Source: Paraeggerthella hongkongensis (lineage in GTDB: Bacteria > Actinomycetota > Coriobacteriia > Coriobacteriales > Eggerthellaceae). From it: 64,000 nt of DNA. Both the position numbers and the translations under genes were made by a program. Every line of letters starts with the position of its first letter. The stretch's first letter is position 1. Below the pieces are notes generated by a model. The model saw only the letters and a program-made list of their open reading frames with translations, was not told the DNA's origin and made no database searches. Of the stretch, positions 28,891 through 37,444 are shown in pieces. The stretch is from positions 1-64,000 of the forward strand of contig NZ_PPTQ01000005.1 in assembly GCF_003340345.1 (NCBI RefSeq), written 5' to 3'.

Positions 28891-28943
28891 GGTGAACGTA
28901 CATACCGTGTCGCGATTCTCGGAAGCCTCAGGCTTCTTTTTTT
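28854..28943 (+). promoter_or_regulatory. Met attenuator: antiterminator and terminator
   Basis: Two exclusive pairings are visible. CTTCGAGAAT (28854-28863, just after the last Met codon) can pair with ATTCTC-GGAAG (28915-28925) with one bulged G, which would occupy the 5' half of the terminator stem. The terminator is GAAGCC-TCA-GGCTTC (28922-28936) with seven T. A ribosome stalled on Met codons leaves 28854 onward free, favouring read-through. A ribosome at the stop codon covers it, favouring termination. Confidence 0.8.
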
Positions 28944-28988
28944 ATGCCCGAACTCGGGTCGTCCTCCTGCAAAAGAAAGGTACTTGTC

Positions 28989-29825
28989 ATGAAATGCAAG
29001 CTTGTTGCTCTGCTCTCGATCGTTGCGAGCCTGTGCGCCGCGCTGCTCCTGTTTTCGGGCTGTTCGGCCCCTGGAACGGATGATTCCGGCGCGAAGTCGC
29101 TCAAAGTGGGCGTGGTCGCCGGTCCGTATCAAGATCTGTTTCGCGAAGCCGTCGAGCCGTCGTTGAGGGAACGGGGGTATTCCGTGAGCTACGTTGAGTT
29201 CTCGGATTACGTCCAGCCCAACAACGCCCTTGTCAACGGAGACATTTCGCTTAACGTGTTCCAACATTCCACGTATCTGAACAGCTTTGCCCAGCAGCAT
29301 GGCCTTGATCTGGCCGCTCTCGCCGAAATTCCTACGGCGGCCATGGGCGTTTTCTCCAACAAGGTGGGTTCGCTCGACCAGTTGAGCGAAGGGGCGACGG
29401 TGGCCGTTCCCAATGATGACACCAACCTGTCGCGTTCGTTGCGCGTGTTGCAGCAGGCTGGTCTTGTCTTCCTTGATTCGGCGGTGGACCCCGCCAAGGC
29501 GACGGTCGACGATATCGCGTCCAACCCCAAGAACATCGTTATCAAGCAGGTCAACGCCGAGATTCTGCCCACGGTGCTCGATAGCGTGGACGCAGCCGTG
29601 GTCAACGGCAACTACGCCATCGGCGCGGGCCTCGACCTTGCCGACGCGGCTTACGTGGAGCAGCTTTCCGAGGGCTATTACAACGTGATCGCGGTGCGCG
29701 GAGAGGATGCTGCCGCTCCCTTTGCCCAGGACATCGTTGCCATTGTGAGCTCGGACGCCTTCCGACGCGCCATCGAGGACCCCAGCCGCCCCTTCTCCGC
29801 CTTCAGTAGGCCGAGCGGTTACTAA
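28989..29825 (+). CDS. metQ: D/L-methionine ABC transporter, substrate-binding lipoprotein
   Basis: The 278-residue precursor has a signal peptide ending in the lipobox LLLFSGC, so it is anchored to the outside of the membrane. The NlpA/MetQ domain shows 'VGVVAGPYQDLFREAV', 'DYVQPNNALVNGDISLNVFQH' (core QPN.AL..G..D.N.FQH) and 'VPNDDTNLSRSLRVLQ'. ATG 28989 follows AGAAAGG. It leads metQ-metN-metI, an order in which the binding protein comes first. Controlled by the Met attenuator just upstream. Confidence 0.93.
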   Translation: MKCKLVALLSIVASLCAALLLFSGCSAPGTDDSGAKSLKVGVVAGPYQDLFREAVEPSLRERGYSVSYVEFSDYVQPNNALVNGDISLNVFQHSTYLNSFAQQHGLDLAALAEIPTAAMGVFSNKVGSLDQLSEGATVAVPNDDTNLSRSLRVLQQAGLVFLDSAVDPAKATVDDIASNPKNIVIKQVNAEILPTVLDSVDAAVVNGNYAIGAGLDLADAAYVEQLSEGYYNVIAVRGEDAAAPFAQDIVAIVSSDAFRRAIEDPSRPFSAFSRPSGY

Positions 29826-29851
29826 GAGGATTCGTCCACGTGAGGAGCATC

Positions 29852-30862
29852 ATGATCGAGTTGAAAAACGTGCGCGTCGAATTTCCCTCGGGGCAATCCA
29901 AGGCGCCGGCCGTTGACGGGGTGAGCCTGGCCGTGCGCGAAGGGGAGGTGCTCGGCATCGTCGGGTCGAGCGGCGCTGGGAAGTCCACCCTTGTCAGAAC
30001 GATCAACCTGCTGCAAGCGCCCACCGCCGGGGAGGTGATCGTCGATGGCGTTTCCATCGTGGGGCAAAAGGGCAGGCAGCTGCGCGAAACCCGCGCGGGC
30101 ATCGGCATGATCTTCCAGCACTTCAATCTGTGGAACGCGAAGACCGTCGGCCAAAACGTTGCGTTTCCGCTCAAGCAGGCCGGGTGGAGCAAGCGGCAGA
30201 CGGACGAGCGCGTTGACGAGGTGCTGAGGTTCGTGAACCTGCTGGACAAGAAGGACGTCTACCCGCGCACGCTCAGCGGTGGGCAGAAGCAGCGCGTGGC
30301 GATCGCGCGGGCGCTTGCCCCCAGCTCGCGCATCCTGCTGTGCGACGAGCCTACGAGCGCGCTCGACCTGGAGACCACCGCATCGGTCCTGGACGTGCTC
30401 AGGCGCGCGAACGAGGAGCTAGGCGTCACCATGGTGGTCATCACGCACGAGCTGGACGTGGTGAAGCGCATCTGCCATCGGGTGGCGGTTATGGGCAAGG
30501 GCCGCATCGTGGAGCATGGCAACACGTTCGACGTGCTTTCGAATCCCCAGTCGGAGGTGGCGAAGGGCCTTGTCGAGCAAACGCAGCGCTTCGACCTGCC
30601 TGAAGAGGTGCTGCAGCAAAGCGGAGCGCTGTTCAAATTAACGTACGCGGGCCCTGCCGCAACCGAGCCGGTTCTGTTCGAAGCGGGGTCTTCGTTCGAC
30701 GTGACGATATCGATCGTGCACGGGCGGATAGAGTACCTTGCCCAACAGCCTTACGGGATTCTGTACGTGCTGGTGAACGGCGAGCCTGCGGAAATAGAGA
30801 AAGTCGCGGCGCACTTGAGGGCGCGCGTGGAACGTTTGGAGGTGGTGCGCCATGCTGGATAA
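29852..30862 (+). CDS. metN: Methionine ABC transporter ATPase
   Basis: The 336-residue protein has Walker A GSSGAGKST, Q-loop, signature LSGGQKQRVAIARAL and Walker B ILLCDEPTSALD. A C-terminal NIL domain (from about residue 260) follows, which in MetN binds methionine and inhibits transport. ATG 29852 is preceded by GAGGAG; a GTG at 29840 is the alternative. It overlaps metI by 11 bases. Confidence 0.95.
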   Translation: MIELKNVRVEFPSGQSKAPAVDGVSLAVREGEVLGIVGSSGAGKSTLVRTINLLQAPTAGEVIVDGVSIVGQKGRQLRETRAGIGMIFQHFNLWNAKTVGQNVAFPLKQAGWSKRQTDERVDEVLRFVNLLDKKDVYPRTLSGGQKQRVAIARALAPSSRILLCDEPTSALDLETTASVLDVLRRANEELGVTMVVITHELDVVKRICHRVAVMGKGRIVEHGNTFDVLSNPQSEVAKGLVEQTQRFDLPEEVLQQSGALFKLTYAGPAATEPVLFEAGSSFDVTISIVHGRIEYLAQQPYGILYVLVNGEPAEIEKVAAHLRARVERLEVVRHAG

Positions 30863-31517
30863 CATCGTGCGAATTGCGCCGGAGCTTGGCGTTGCGCTGA
30901 GTCAGACCGCGTTCATGTGCTCGGTTGCGCTGGCGGCCGCCGTGGTGGTCGGGGGCGCGTTGGGAATTCTTCTGTACGTCACCGGCACGCGCTTGTTCGT
31001 GAAGAACGTCTGGGTCAACAGGCTGGTGGGGGCCGTGCTGAACGTGGTGCGCTCCATTCCGTTTCTCATCCTGCTCATCTTCTTGCTGCCGCTGTCGTCT
31101 TTGATCGTGGGCACGAAGATCGGCAGCGAGGCCGTGGTGGTTCCCCTGTCCATTGCCGCGATCGCGTTTTTCGCGCGGCTGTCGGAAACCTCGTTCGCGG
31201 AGGTTGACCGGGGTATGCTGGAGGCCGCGTTCGCCGCCGGCGCCAGCAAAACCGCGGTCGTGCTGTTTGTGCTGCTGCCAGAGGCGCGTATTCCGCTGAT
31301 CAAGGGCATTACCATCACGGCCATTTCCATCCTGGGCTTTTCCGCGATGGCCGGCATCGTGGGCGGCGGGGGCCTGGGCGATCTGGCGTACCGGTACGGC
31401 TACCAGCGCTATCAGGCCGATGTCATGGTGTCGTGCATTGCGGTGCTGATCGTGCTTGTACAGGCGATACAGTTTTTGGGCGACGCGTGGGTTGCCCGAG
31501 CTCAGAAGATGCGCTAG
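30852..31517 (+). CDS. metI: Methionine ABC transporter permease
   Basis: The 221-residue inner-membrane protein has about five helices and the MetI family pattern: 'RSIPFLILLIFLLPLS', the EAA loop 'EAAFAAGASKTAVVLFVLLPEA' (core EAA...G.S....V...LLPEA) and 'MAGIVGGGGLGDLAYRYGY'. It completes the transporter and overlaps metN. The stop codon lies within the first unit of a 30-bp repeat. Confidence 0.95.
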   Translation: MLDNIVRIAPELGVALSQTAFMCSVALAAAVVVGGALGILLYVTGTRLFVKNVWVNRLVGAVLNVVRSIPFLILLIFLLPLSSLIVGTKIGSEAVVVPLSIAAIAFFARLSETSFAEVDRGMLEAAFAAGASKTAVVLFVLLPEARIPLIKGITITAISILGFSAMAGIVGGGGLGDLAYRYGYQRYQADVMVSCIAVLIVLVQAIQFLGDAWVARAQKMR

Positions 31518-31598
31518 CCTCGCGCGCAGCCTGTCAGCAGCGCTAGCGCCCGTGCGCAGCCTGTCGGCCGCGCTAGCGTTCGCGCGCAACCCGCCGAC
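31512..31598. repeat. Three-unit ~30-bp tandem repeat at the metI end
   Basis: CGCTAGC recurs at 31512, 31541 and 31571, each followed by a variant of CGCGCGCAGCCTGTC. The first unit contains the metI stop codon. Units are alike but not identical. Confidence 0.7.
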
Positions 31599-31629
31599 TT
31601 GCGTTTTGTGAGCGATGGTTGGCGGGTTG
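31587..31629 (+). terminator. Likely terminator of metQNI
   Basis: CAACCCGCC (31587-31595) pairs with GGCGGGTTG (31621-31629) over a 25-base loop, then CGTTTG. The U-tract is weak. Confidence 0.55.
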
Positions 31630-31720
31630 CGTTTGCCATCGGGCTCGTCATGCCTGACAATGGAGACCGGTTGAAACGCCGTTGCGCACCGAGGCGCCGG
31701 CACGACGAAAGGGGAGTTGC

Positions 31721-31846
31721 ATGGAGCTTGCGTATGGCTGCCTGGCCTGTACGGGAGACAATCCGCTACCGTTCATCGTGGGCGGCGTGGTGGCGCTCGC
31801 GCTTGTCGTGCTGGTGGTGGCGTTCGTTCTTATGCGTCGAAAGTAG
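31721..31846 (+). CDS. 41-residue single-helix membrane protein
   Basis: ATG 31721 follows AAAGGGGAG. The peptide starts MELAYGCLACTGDNPLPF, then has a hydrophobic helix of about 20 residues and ends in VLMRRK. TGDNPLPF, helix and basic tail is the layout of the sorting end of LPxTG surface proteins, but the LPxT part is replaced by LACTG and nothing precedes it. It could be a relic of a sorting signal or a genuine small membrane protein. It sits 11 bp upstream of rsmI, so it may be co-transcribed with it. Confidence 0.6.
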   Translation: MELAYGCLACTGDNPLPFIVGGVVALALVVLVVAFVLMRRK

Positions 31847-31857
31847 CGGGGTAGCCA

Positions 31858-32733
31858 GTGGAATCTTGTGCAGCCGGAACTCGCGCAGCTGGAAAGCTGG
31901 TTATATGCCCGACGCCTATCGGCAACTTGGGGGACATGCCGCAGCGTGCGCTTGCGGCCTTGCAGTCCGCCGATGCGGTATGTGCCGAAGACACGCGCGT
32001 CACGGGCAGGCTTTTGGCGGCGTATCGCATCGAGAAGCGTATCGAGCGCCTTGACGAAGCGCTCATGGGCGAGCGCGCGTCGGCCATCGTCGATCGCGTG
32101 GCGGCCGGAGAGGTGATCGCGTACTGCTCCGATGCCGGCATGCCCGGCGTGTCGGATCCCGGCTTGCGTTTGGTGCGCGCCGCGCATGAGGCCGGTGTGC
32201 CCGTGGAGGTGCTGCCCGGTCCGACTGCTGCGGCTACGGCGTACGTGGCCAGCGGCAGCACGAACCCGCGGTTCTATTTCGGCGGCTTCTTCCCGCGCAA
32301 GGATGCGGAGCGCCGCGCCACGCTGGAGTCGTTGCGTGCCCTCGACGCCGCGCTCATCTTCTACGAAAGCCCTAATCGTCTGGTCAGCGCACTTGAATCG
32401 CTTGCCGAGGCGTACCCTTACCGCGAGGGCGCCGTATGCCGCGAGTTGACGAAGTTGCACGAGGAAGTGGCGCGCGACTCCCTGTCGCGCCTGCGCGACA
32501 TGTTTGCCGCTCGCGCGGAAGGCGGCGGCATCAAGGGCGAGATCGTGCTGGTGATCGATGGTCCCAGCGTGGCGGAGGGCGCTGCGGCCGAGGAAGACGC
32601 CGAGTCTGCCGCTCGCACTCGAGCGGCGGAGCTGAAGGCTGCTGGCGCGCGCAACAAGGACGTAGCTCGCACCATAGCCGACGAGTTCGGCATTGCGCGC
32701 AACGCGGCCTACGACATCGCGCTCGAGGCGTAG
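31858..32733 (+). CDS. rsmI: 16S rRNA (cytidine-1402-2'-O)-methyltransferase
   Basis: The 291-residue SAM enzyme methylates C1402 in the decoding centre. Family marks are 'CPTPIGNLGDMPQRAL', 'CAEDTRVTGRLL', 'YCSDAGMPGVSDPG' and 'GPTAAATAYVASG', with the tetrapyrrole-methylase fold throughout and an Ala/Glu-rich tail. It starts at GTG 31858 behind a GGGG run. A DUF45 gene follows after eight bases. Confidence 0.94.
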   Translation: MESCAAGTRAAGKLVICPTPIGNLGDMPQRALAALQSADAVCAEDTRVTGRLLAAYRIEKRIERLDEALMGERASAIVDRVAAGEVIAYCSDAGMPGVSDPGLRLVRAAHEAGVPVEVLPGPTAAATAYVASGSTNPRFYFGGFFPRKDAERRATLESLRALDAALIFYESPNRLVSALESLAEAYPYREGAVCRELTKLHEEVARDSLSRLRDMFAARAEGGGIKGEIVLVIDGPSVAEGAAAEEDAESAARTRAAELKAAGARNKDVARTIADEFGIARNAAYDIALEA

Positions 32734-32741
32734 GGAGCCGC

Positions 32742-33374
32742 ATGTCCCAGGGTTTTTGCGATGCGCAGCGCGGGAGCGGCGCTCTTGCACCCGCAGGTCG
32801 TTCGGCGCGCGGGCGTCGTGCGGGCGATGCTGCGGTAGAGCTTCTTGTGGACGGTCTGCCCGTACGCTTGACGCGCAAGCGCGTGAAGAACCTCAACCTG
32901 CGCATCGCGCGCACGGGCGGCTGCGTGGAGGTTTCCGCTCCGCTGCATGTGCGCGACCAGGATGTGGAGCGCTTCGTTCGGGAGAAGCGGACGTGGATCG
33001 ACCAGAAGCGCGCGCAGGCTGCGTCGTCGCCTGCGGCTCGGGCGGCTCAGGCTTCGCCGGAACAGGTTGCCGCATGGCGAGCCGTGGTGGAGGCGTGCGC
33101 TCCGGTGCTAGTGGAAGCTTGGGAGCCCATCATGGGCGTGAAGGCGGGCAAGCTGGCGTACCGAAACATGACCAGTCGCTGGGGCAGCTGCCAGCCTTCG
33201 ACGGGCCGCATCTGCCTGAACGTGCGCTTGGCGCTGTATCCCCCGGAATGCCTGGAGTACGTGGTGGTTCACGAACTGTGCCATCTTTTGGAACGGGGTC
33301 ACGGCCCGCGCTTCAAAGAGCTTATGGATACCTTCATGCCCGATTGGCGCGAACGGCGCGACAAGCTGCAATAA
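32742..33374 (+). CDS. YgjP-like DUF45 metallopeptidase
   Basis: The 210-residue protein has a zinc-protease motif in its C-terminal half, VVHELCHLLERGHGPRFKELM (HELCH plus downstream His and Glu), preceded by 'NMTSRWGSC', which marks the YgjP/WLM-like family. The first 30 residues are low complexity. Activity is unproven in most members. It is eight bp after rsmI and has a GGAG ribosome site inside that gap, so the two form one transcript. Confidence 0.88.
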   Translation: MSQGFCDAQRGSGALAPAGRSARGRRAGDAAVELLVDGLPVRLTRKRVKNLNLRIARTGGCVEVSAPLHVRDQDVERFVREKRTWIDQKRAQAASSPAARAAQASPEQVAAWRAVVEACAPVLVEAWEPIMGVKAGKLAYRNMTSRWGSCQPSTGRICLNVRLALYPPECLEYVVVHELCHLLERGHGPRFKELMDTFMPDWRERRDKLQ

Positions 33375-33482
33375 AGCCTGGTTAGAAGGCAAATTAGTTC
33401 GCATGCGATACGTTGCCGAACTGTAATGTGCACGTTTGCCGAAGGGTGGGGGCTCCCAAAGTGCCGGTGCTACCATGGCCTT

Positions 33483-34934
33483 ATGGGACAGCAAACGGAC
33501 AGAGCGAAACACCAGGCTGTGGGCGACGATGCGCTTGCCGCGCACGACGGACTGCCGCGCAGGCAGCGAACCGTCGTGCTGTCCATCATGATGGCCGGCA
33601 CCACTGCCGCGTGCATTTCCCAAAGCATGATGATAGCGGCGCTGCCCACCATCATGCACGAGTTCGCGGTGAACGCCGCTCTTGGTCAGCTGCTTACCAC
33701 ATCCTACATTTTCATGCTGGGCCTTATTTCGGCCATGACGGCTTACCTGGTGAATCGCGTTGATGCGAAGAAGCTGTTCGTTGCCGCCATGCTGTGCTTC
33801 GTGGCGGGGTGCGCTGCCGCCCTGTTCGCACCGAACTACCCGCTGCTGCTGGCGTCGCGCTTGTTGCAGGCGGGCGGTGCCGGCATCGCGTTGCCGCTCA
33901 TTCAGGTGGTGGCGCTTTCGGTGTATCCGCGCAACGAGTACGGACGCGCTATGGGCCTGGTGGGCTTGATCATCGGGTTCGCGCCGGCTATCGGCCCCAC
34001 CGTATCGGGCTTCCTCATAGACTTTTGGGGGTGGCGCTCGGTGTTCATCGTGTTGGGCGCCGTGACCATTGTTGTGATAGCGCTGGCGCTTCCCCTGCTG
34101 ACCGATGTGATGAAGCGCGAAGGGAAGCGCGAGCGTTTCGATGTTCCCTCGGGTCTGCTCTATGCGCTTGGGTTCTGCGCCATCATGGCGGGGACTACGT
34201 TCATGGAGGCGGACGGGAGCTTGAGCGCGCTGCCCGTCCTTGCGCTTGTGAGCGGCGTGGCGGCTTTGGCGGTGTTCGCTCGAAGGCAGGCGCGCATCGA
34301 TCAGCCCCTTCTCAAGCTTGCGTGCTTTCGCAACCGAACCTTCGCCGTGGCTACCGGCTTGGTCATGATCGCGCAGATTGCGTTTATGGCAGGGTCGATC
34401 ATGGTCCCGCTGTTCGTGCAGGATGTGCAGGGGCTGAGTGCCACGTCGTCCGGCCTGGCCATTCTTCCCGGGGCGTTGCTGCTGGGGGTGCTGAACCCCG
34501 TGACGGGCCGGTTGCTGGATCGATGCGGCCCGCGCCCTTTGATCGTTGTTGGATCCGCGGTGCTGGCTGTTGGGACGCTTGCCTTCGCGGCATGCGATGC
34601 CAGTACGCCCGAGTGGGCGGTGACCGCGCTGTTCGGCGTGCGCACCGTGGGCGTGGCGTGCCTGATGATGCCCATGACGGCGTACGCGTGCGCGGCGCTT
34701 CCTGCCGAGGACCTGGCTCAAGGAACGGCCATCATCACGTCGTTTCGGCAGATCTTCGGGGCGCTTGCCTCCTCGGTTCTCATCGCCATCATGGCGCAGG
34801 CGTCTTCGAACGACCTGGGCATCGATGCGTTCGGCTTCGGCGTGAGCTTCGAAGTGCAGGCGGCCGTCATCGTGGCCGGGTTCGTGGCGGGGATGCTCTT
34901 GCTTCCGCGCGGAAAAGCTCGGAAGGCGGCGTAG
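33483..34934 (+). CDS. MFS multidrug exporter, DHA2 (14-helix) type
   Basis: The protein of about 483 residues has roughly 14 hydrophobic helices and EmrB/QacA family marks: 'SIMMAGTTAACISQSMMIAALPTI' (core), motif A region 'YLVNRVDAKKL' and motif C 'GLIIGFAPAIGPTVSGFLID' (core G...GPTVSG). Such proteins pump drugs or metabolites out by proton exchange. I took ATG 33483, but the ribosome site is weak and 33426 is possible. Single gene; substrate unknown. Confidence 0.88.
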   Translation: MGQQTDRAKHQAVGDDALAAHDGLPRRQRTVVLSIMMAGTTAACISQSMMIAALPTIMHEFAVNAALGQLLTTSYIFMLGLISAMTAYLVNRVDAKKLFVAAMLCFVAGCAAALFAPNYPLLLASRLLQAGGAGIALPLIQVVALSVYPRNEYGRAMGLVGLIIGFAPAIGPTVSGFLIDFWGWRSVFIVLGAVTIVVIALALPLLTDVMKREGKRERFDVPSGLLYALGFCAIMAGTTFMEADGSLSALPVLALVSGVAALAVFARRQARIDQPLLKLACFRNRTFAVATGLVMIAQIAFMAGSIMVPLFVQDVQGLSATSSGLAILPGALLLGVLNPVTGRLLDRCGPRPLIVVGSAVLAVGTLAFAACDASTPEWAVTALFGVRTVGVACLMMPMTAYACAALPAEDLAQGTAIITSFRQIFGALASSVLIAIMAQASSNDLGIDAFGFGVSFEVQAAVIVAGFVAGMLLLPRGKARKAA

Positions 34935-34979
34935 CGTGCGGCGGCTTGCTTGCTGGTGCGGAAAAGCGGCTCGTTCGTT

Positions 34980-35798
34980 TTAAGCTGCTTGGGGCAGGCT
35001 TGCGCTTTGGGGCGTTGCCGCCTGCTCGCGATCGAGCAGGTAGGCTGCAATGATGTCTGCCGCCTGGCCACGCTGCTGTTCTGGGGAGATCGACGCGGAG
35101 CCGTCGCCGTCTTGCGGGCCGTAGTCGCCGAAACCTGCGTGGTTTCCACCCGCTATCTCCACGGTGGATGACTCGGAAGGCAGAAGCCCCGCGTTTTCTT
35201 CGAGTTTCGAGCGGTTGAGCACCTGGTCGTTCGAGCCGTATACGGAAACGGCTCCCAGGTTGGCGTGCGAAAGGTCGCTCGCGGAGTAGGAGGCCGCCAA
35301 AACGACGCCCTTCATGCTGGGGTCGTCTGCGTGATCGGCAGCGTATTGTGCGGCCATGGATCCGCCGAGGGAGTGACCGCCCACCCACCATGAGGTGATC
35401 GCAGGGTATGCGGCGCGAACGCGGTCGGCTGCGTTGATGTCGAAGAACGCGAAGTTGAACGGCATCTGCACCACCACGGAGAAAACGCCGCGTTCGGCTA
35501 GGTCGCGCATGAGCGGGGCGTAGGCGCTGTACTCGACCTTCGCTCCCGGGTAGAACACCAAGCCGACGCTGGCGTTCGGGTCTCCGAATGCCAGGTACCC
35601 GTCGCCCTGCTCGACGGGAAGCTGCGCGGTGGACGCGAGGTTTTCGTGATGCGCGTCTGCGTCGTGGTAGTACGAGCTGGCGTACACGAGAAAGGCGCCT
35701 GCTGCCAAGCACGCTGCGACCAGCGCAATCGCTAGGGCGATTGCAAGGCGGCGCGGCCACTTCGCGCGCGATCGGTTTATGTTGTCTTGCGAGGTCAT
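34980..35798 (-). CDS. Membrane-anchored alpha/beta hydrolase
   Basis: The 272-residue protein has one N-terminal membrane helix (about residues 16-38) and an outside alpha/beta hydrolase domain. Marks are 'GLVFYPGAKVEYSAY' (oxyanion), 'WWVGGHSLGGSMAAQ' (nucleophile Ser near residue 152), 'VYGSNDQVL' (acid) and 'GGNHAGFGDYG' (His). This is the PF12695-like group of cell-surface hydrolases. The start at 35798 has only a poor ribosome site. The next leftward gene is also a lipase-type hydrolase. Confidence 0.85.
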   Translation of the reverse strand: MTSQDNINRSRAKWPRRLAIALAIALVAACLAAGAFLVYASSYYHDADAHHENLASTAQLPVEQGDGYLAFGDPNASVGLVFYPGAKVEYSAYAPLMRDLAERGVFSVVVQMPFNFAFFDINAADRVRAAYPAITSWWVGGHSLGGSMAAQYAADHADDPSMKGVVLAASYSASDLSHANLGAVSVYGSNDQVLNRSKLEENAGLLPSESSTVEIAGGNHAGFGDYGPQDGDGSASISPEQQRGQAADIIAAYLLDREQAATPQSASLPQAA

Positions 35799-35941
35799 AA
35801 TTCCATGATAGCAGAGACTTTCTTTGCGTGCCTGAGGCCGTCGTGACATCCAGGAGGGTGAAATGCTGCTGCTTTGCCGGCGACGATGCGTTTGCGCGAA
35901 ACGCGTTTCGCGTCTTGGTGGGCGGCCGATGGTCCGCCTGC

Positions 35942-37288
35942 TTACGAGGCGACCGCCGTGCGCTTGGCGGGCGCGTCGAACGAGAGGCTGTTGCCGTCGG
36001 TGCTTTGCATCCAAGCGATGTACGTATCGGGGAAGTGCGAGGCCAGAGCCGCGCCGAAGTCCACTCCCAGCAGCGATCCGGCTGCCGCGACGATGCGTGT
36101 GGGATTGACCGGGCTTCCGATCGAGGTCAGCACTTCGTCCATGTTGTTCTCGAACGTATCGATCGACGCCAGCCCCGCCTTGTCGTAGGTCGGCATGATT
36201 CCCGTATTGCGCTGGAATGCCTCTCGCATGCGGTCGAACAGCGTCGAGAACTGGTCGCTGGAAACGCTTGGCAGTGCAACGGTGGTTCCGTATCGCCCGT
36301 ATCCCCAGGTTGAAAGCGGAAGCTTCGGCACGATGTCGGATTCGTTCACGATATTGAAGATGTTGTCGTACGCGGGGCTTTGCCGGTCGGATTCGCGCGT
36401 GCACCCGGGAGCTGCGAACGTGTAGGCGTAGATGCCCGAAGCGGGAGCAATCTTGTTCGATGTTTCGCCAAGGTTGTTCAGCCTTGCGGCCAGCAGGTTC
36501 GCGATGGCCCCTCCGCGACTGTGGCCGGTGATCAGAATGCGGGTGCGTTCCGGGCTTGCTCCTATTTCGTGCGCGTAGCGGGCGAGCGCGCGTTCCACTT
36601 CGGTTTCGGCTTTTCCGAACCCGTGGTGGTCGTCGCTGTCTCCCTGTGCATCGTGCAGGTTGAAGTTGCTGATCCATTCGATGCCGTAGCTTCCGCGCAC
36701 GCCCACGAACACCAGCGTGAGGGGCGTTCCTCCTTGCGGGTCGGGAATGGTTTTGCTGGCGAAGGTGTAGGCGGCAACGTCGTGGGATCCTATGAAAAGC
36801 GCTCCCAGCTCGTCAAGGATGTTGCTGCGCAGCGCGTAGGATTCCGTGCGCACGTCGGCGAAGCCCAGGGCCCAAAGCGATTGCTCGGCGTAGGGGGCCG
36901 CTCCTTCGACATTGCTGTAGTATTGCGATTCCGAATTGCACACCGCTGCGAGCACTGCGCAAGCCGTGGCTAGATCGTGGTGGTAGGAATCGGCATCTTG
37001 AAGCAACCAGGAGTCGTTGAAGACCAAGTTCGTTGACGTCCGTCCCGCAAAGTTCGATGGATTGCTTGCCGTTACGGCCTCGCTGCAGTATTCGGCCGTG
37101 ATGGTCTTGCCTGTTGCCGAGGGGGTCGGTGCAGGCGCAGACGCTTCGGCGGTCACGCGTGCCGTGGGCACAATGCCCATCGTGGCGCCCAGATAGCGAA
37201 GGGGAATCAGGAACATTCCCAAGAACATAAGACTGACGAAGATGGCCGCGGCGGTGGACGCGACGCGGCGTGCGGGCGTGGTGCGCAT
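35942..37288 (-). CDS. Secreted or membrane-anchored class 3 lipase-like protein
   Basis: The 448-residue protein has an N-terminal hydrophobic segment (about 12-34) and a Lipase_3 domain with the elbow ILITGHSRGGAIANLLAARL (core GHSRGG, Ser near residue 256). Downstream are an Asp (SDIVPKLP) and a His candidate. Family members hydrolyse acylglycerols outside the cell. It is followed by the membrane-anchored hydrolase in the same direction after 143 bp without a gene. Confidence 0.85.
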   Translation of the reverse strand: MRTTPARRVASTAAAIFVSLMFLGMFLIPLRYLGATMGIVPTARVTAEASAPAPTPSATGKTITAEYCSEAVTASNPSNFAGRTSTNLVFNDSWLLQDADSYHHDLATACAVLAAVCNSESQYYSNVEGAAPYAEQSLWALGFADVRTESYALRSNILDELGALFIGSHDVAAYTFASKTIPDPQGGTPLTLVFVGVRGSYGIEWISNFNLHDAQGDSDDHHGFGKAETEVERALARYAHEIGASPERTRILITGHSRGGAIANLLAARLNNLGETSNKIAPASGIYAYTFAAPGCTRESDRQSPAYDNIFNIVNESDIVPKLPLSTWGYGRYGTTVALPSVSSDQFSTLFDRMREAFQRNTGIMPTYDKAGLASIDTFENNMDEVLTSIGSPVNPTRIVAAAGSLLGVDFGAALASHFPDTYIAWMQSTDGNSLSFDAPAKRTAVAS

Positions 37289-37444
37289 GGGCCTCCTGTC
37301 AATGCGAACGGCGCGGCTGCTTGCGAGAGGCTTCAGTATAGGGGCAGCCTTGCAAACAGCCGCGCGTCTTCACGCAAAGAAGACCTTTCCGGCGCACGTT
37401 GTTAACTTTCCTTAAGGTTTCGCGCGCCTCACGTGCGGTTGAAG

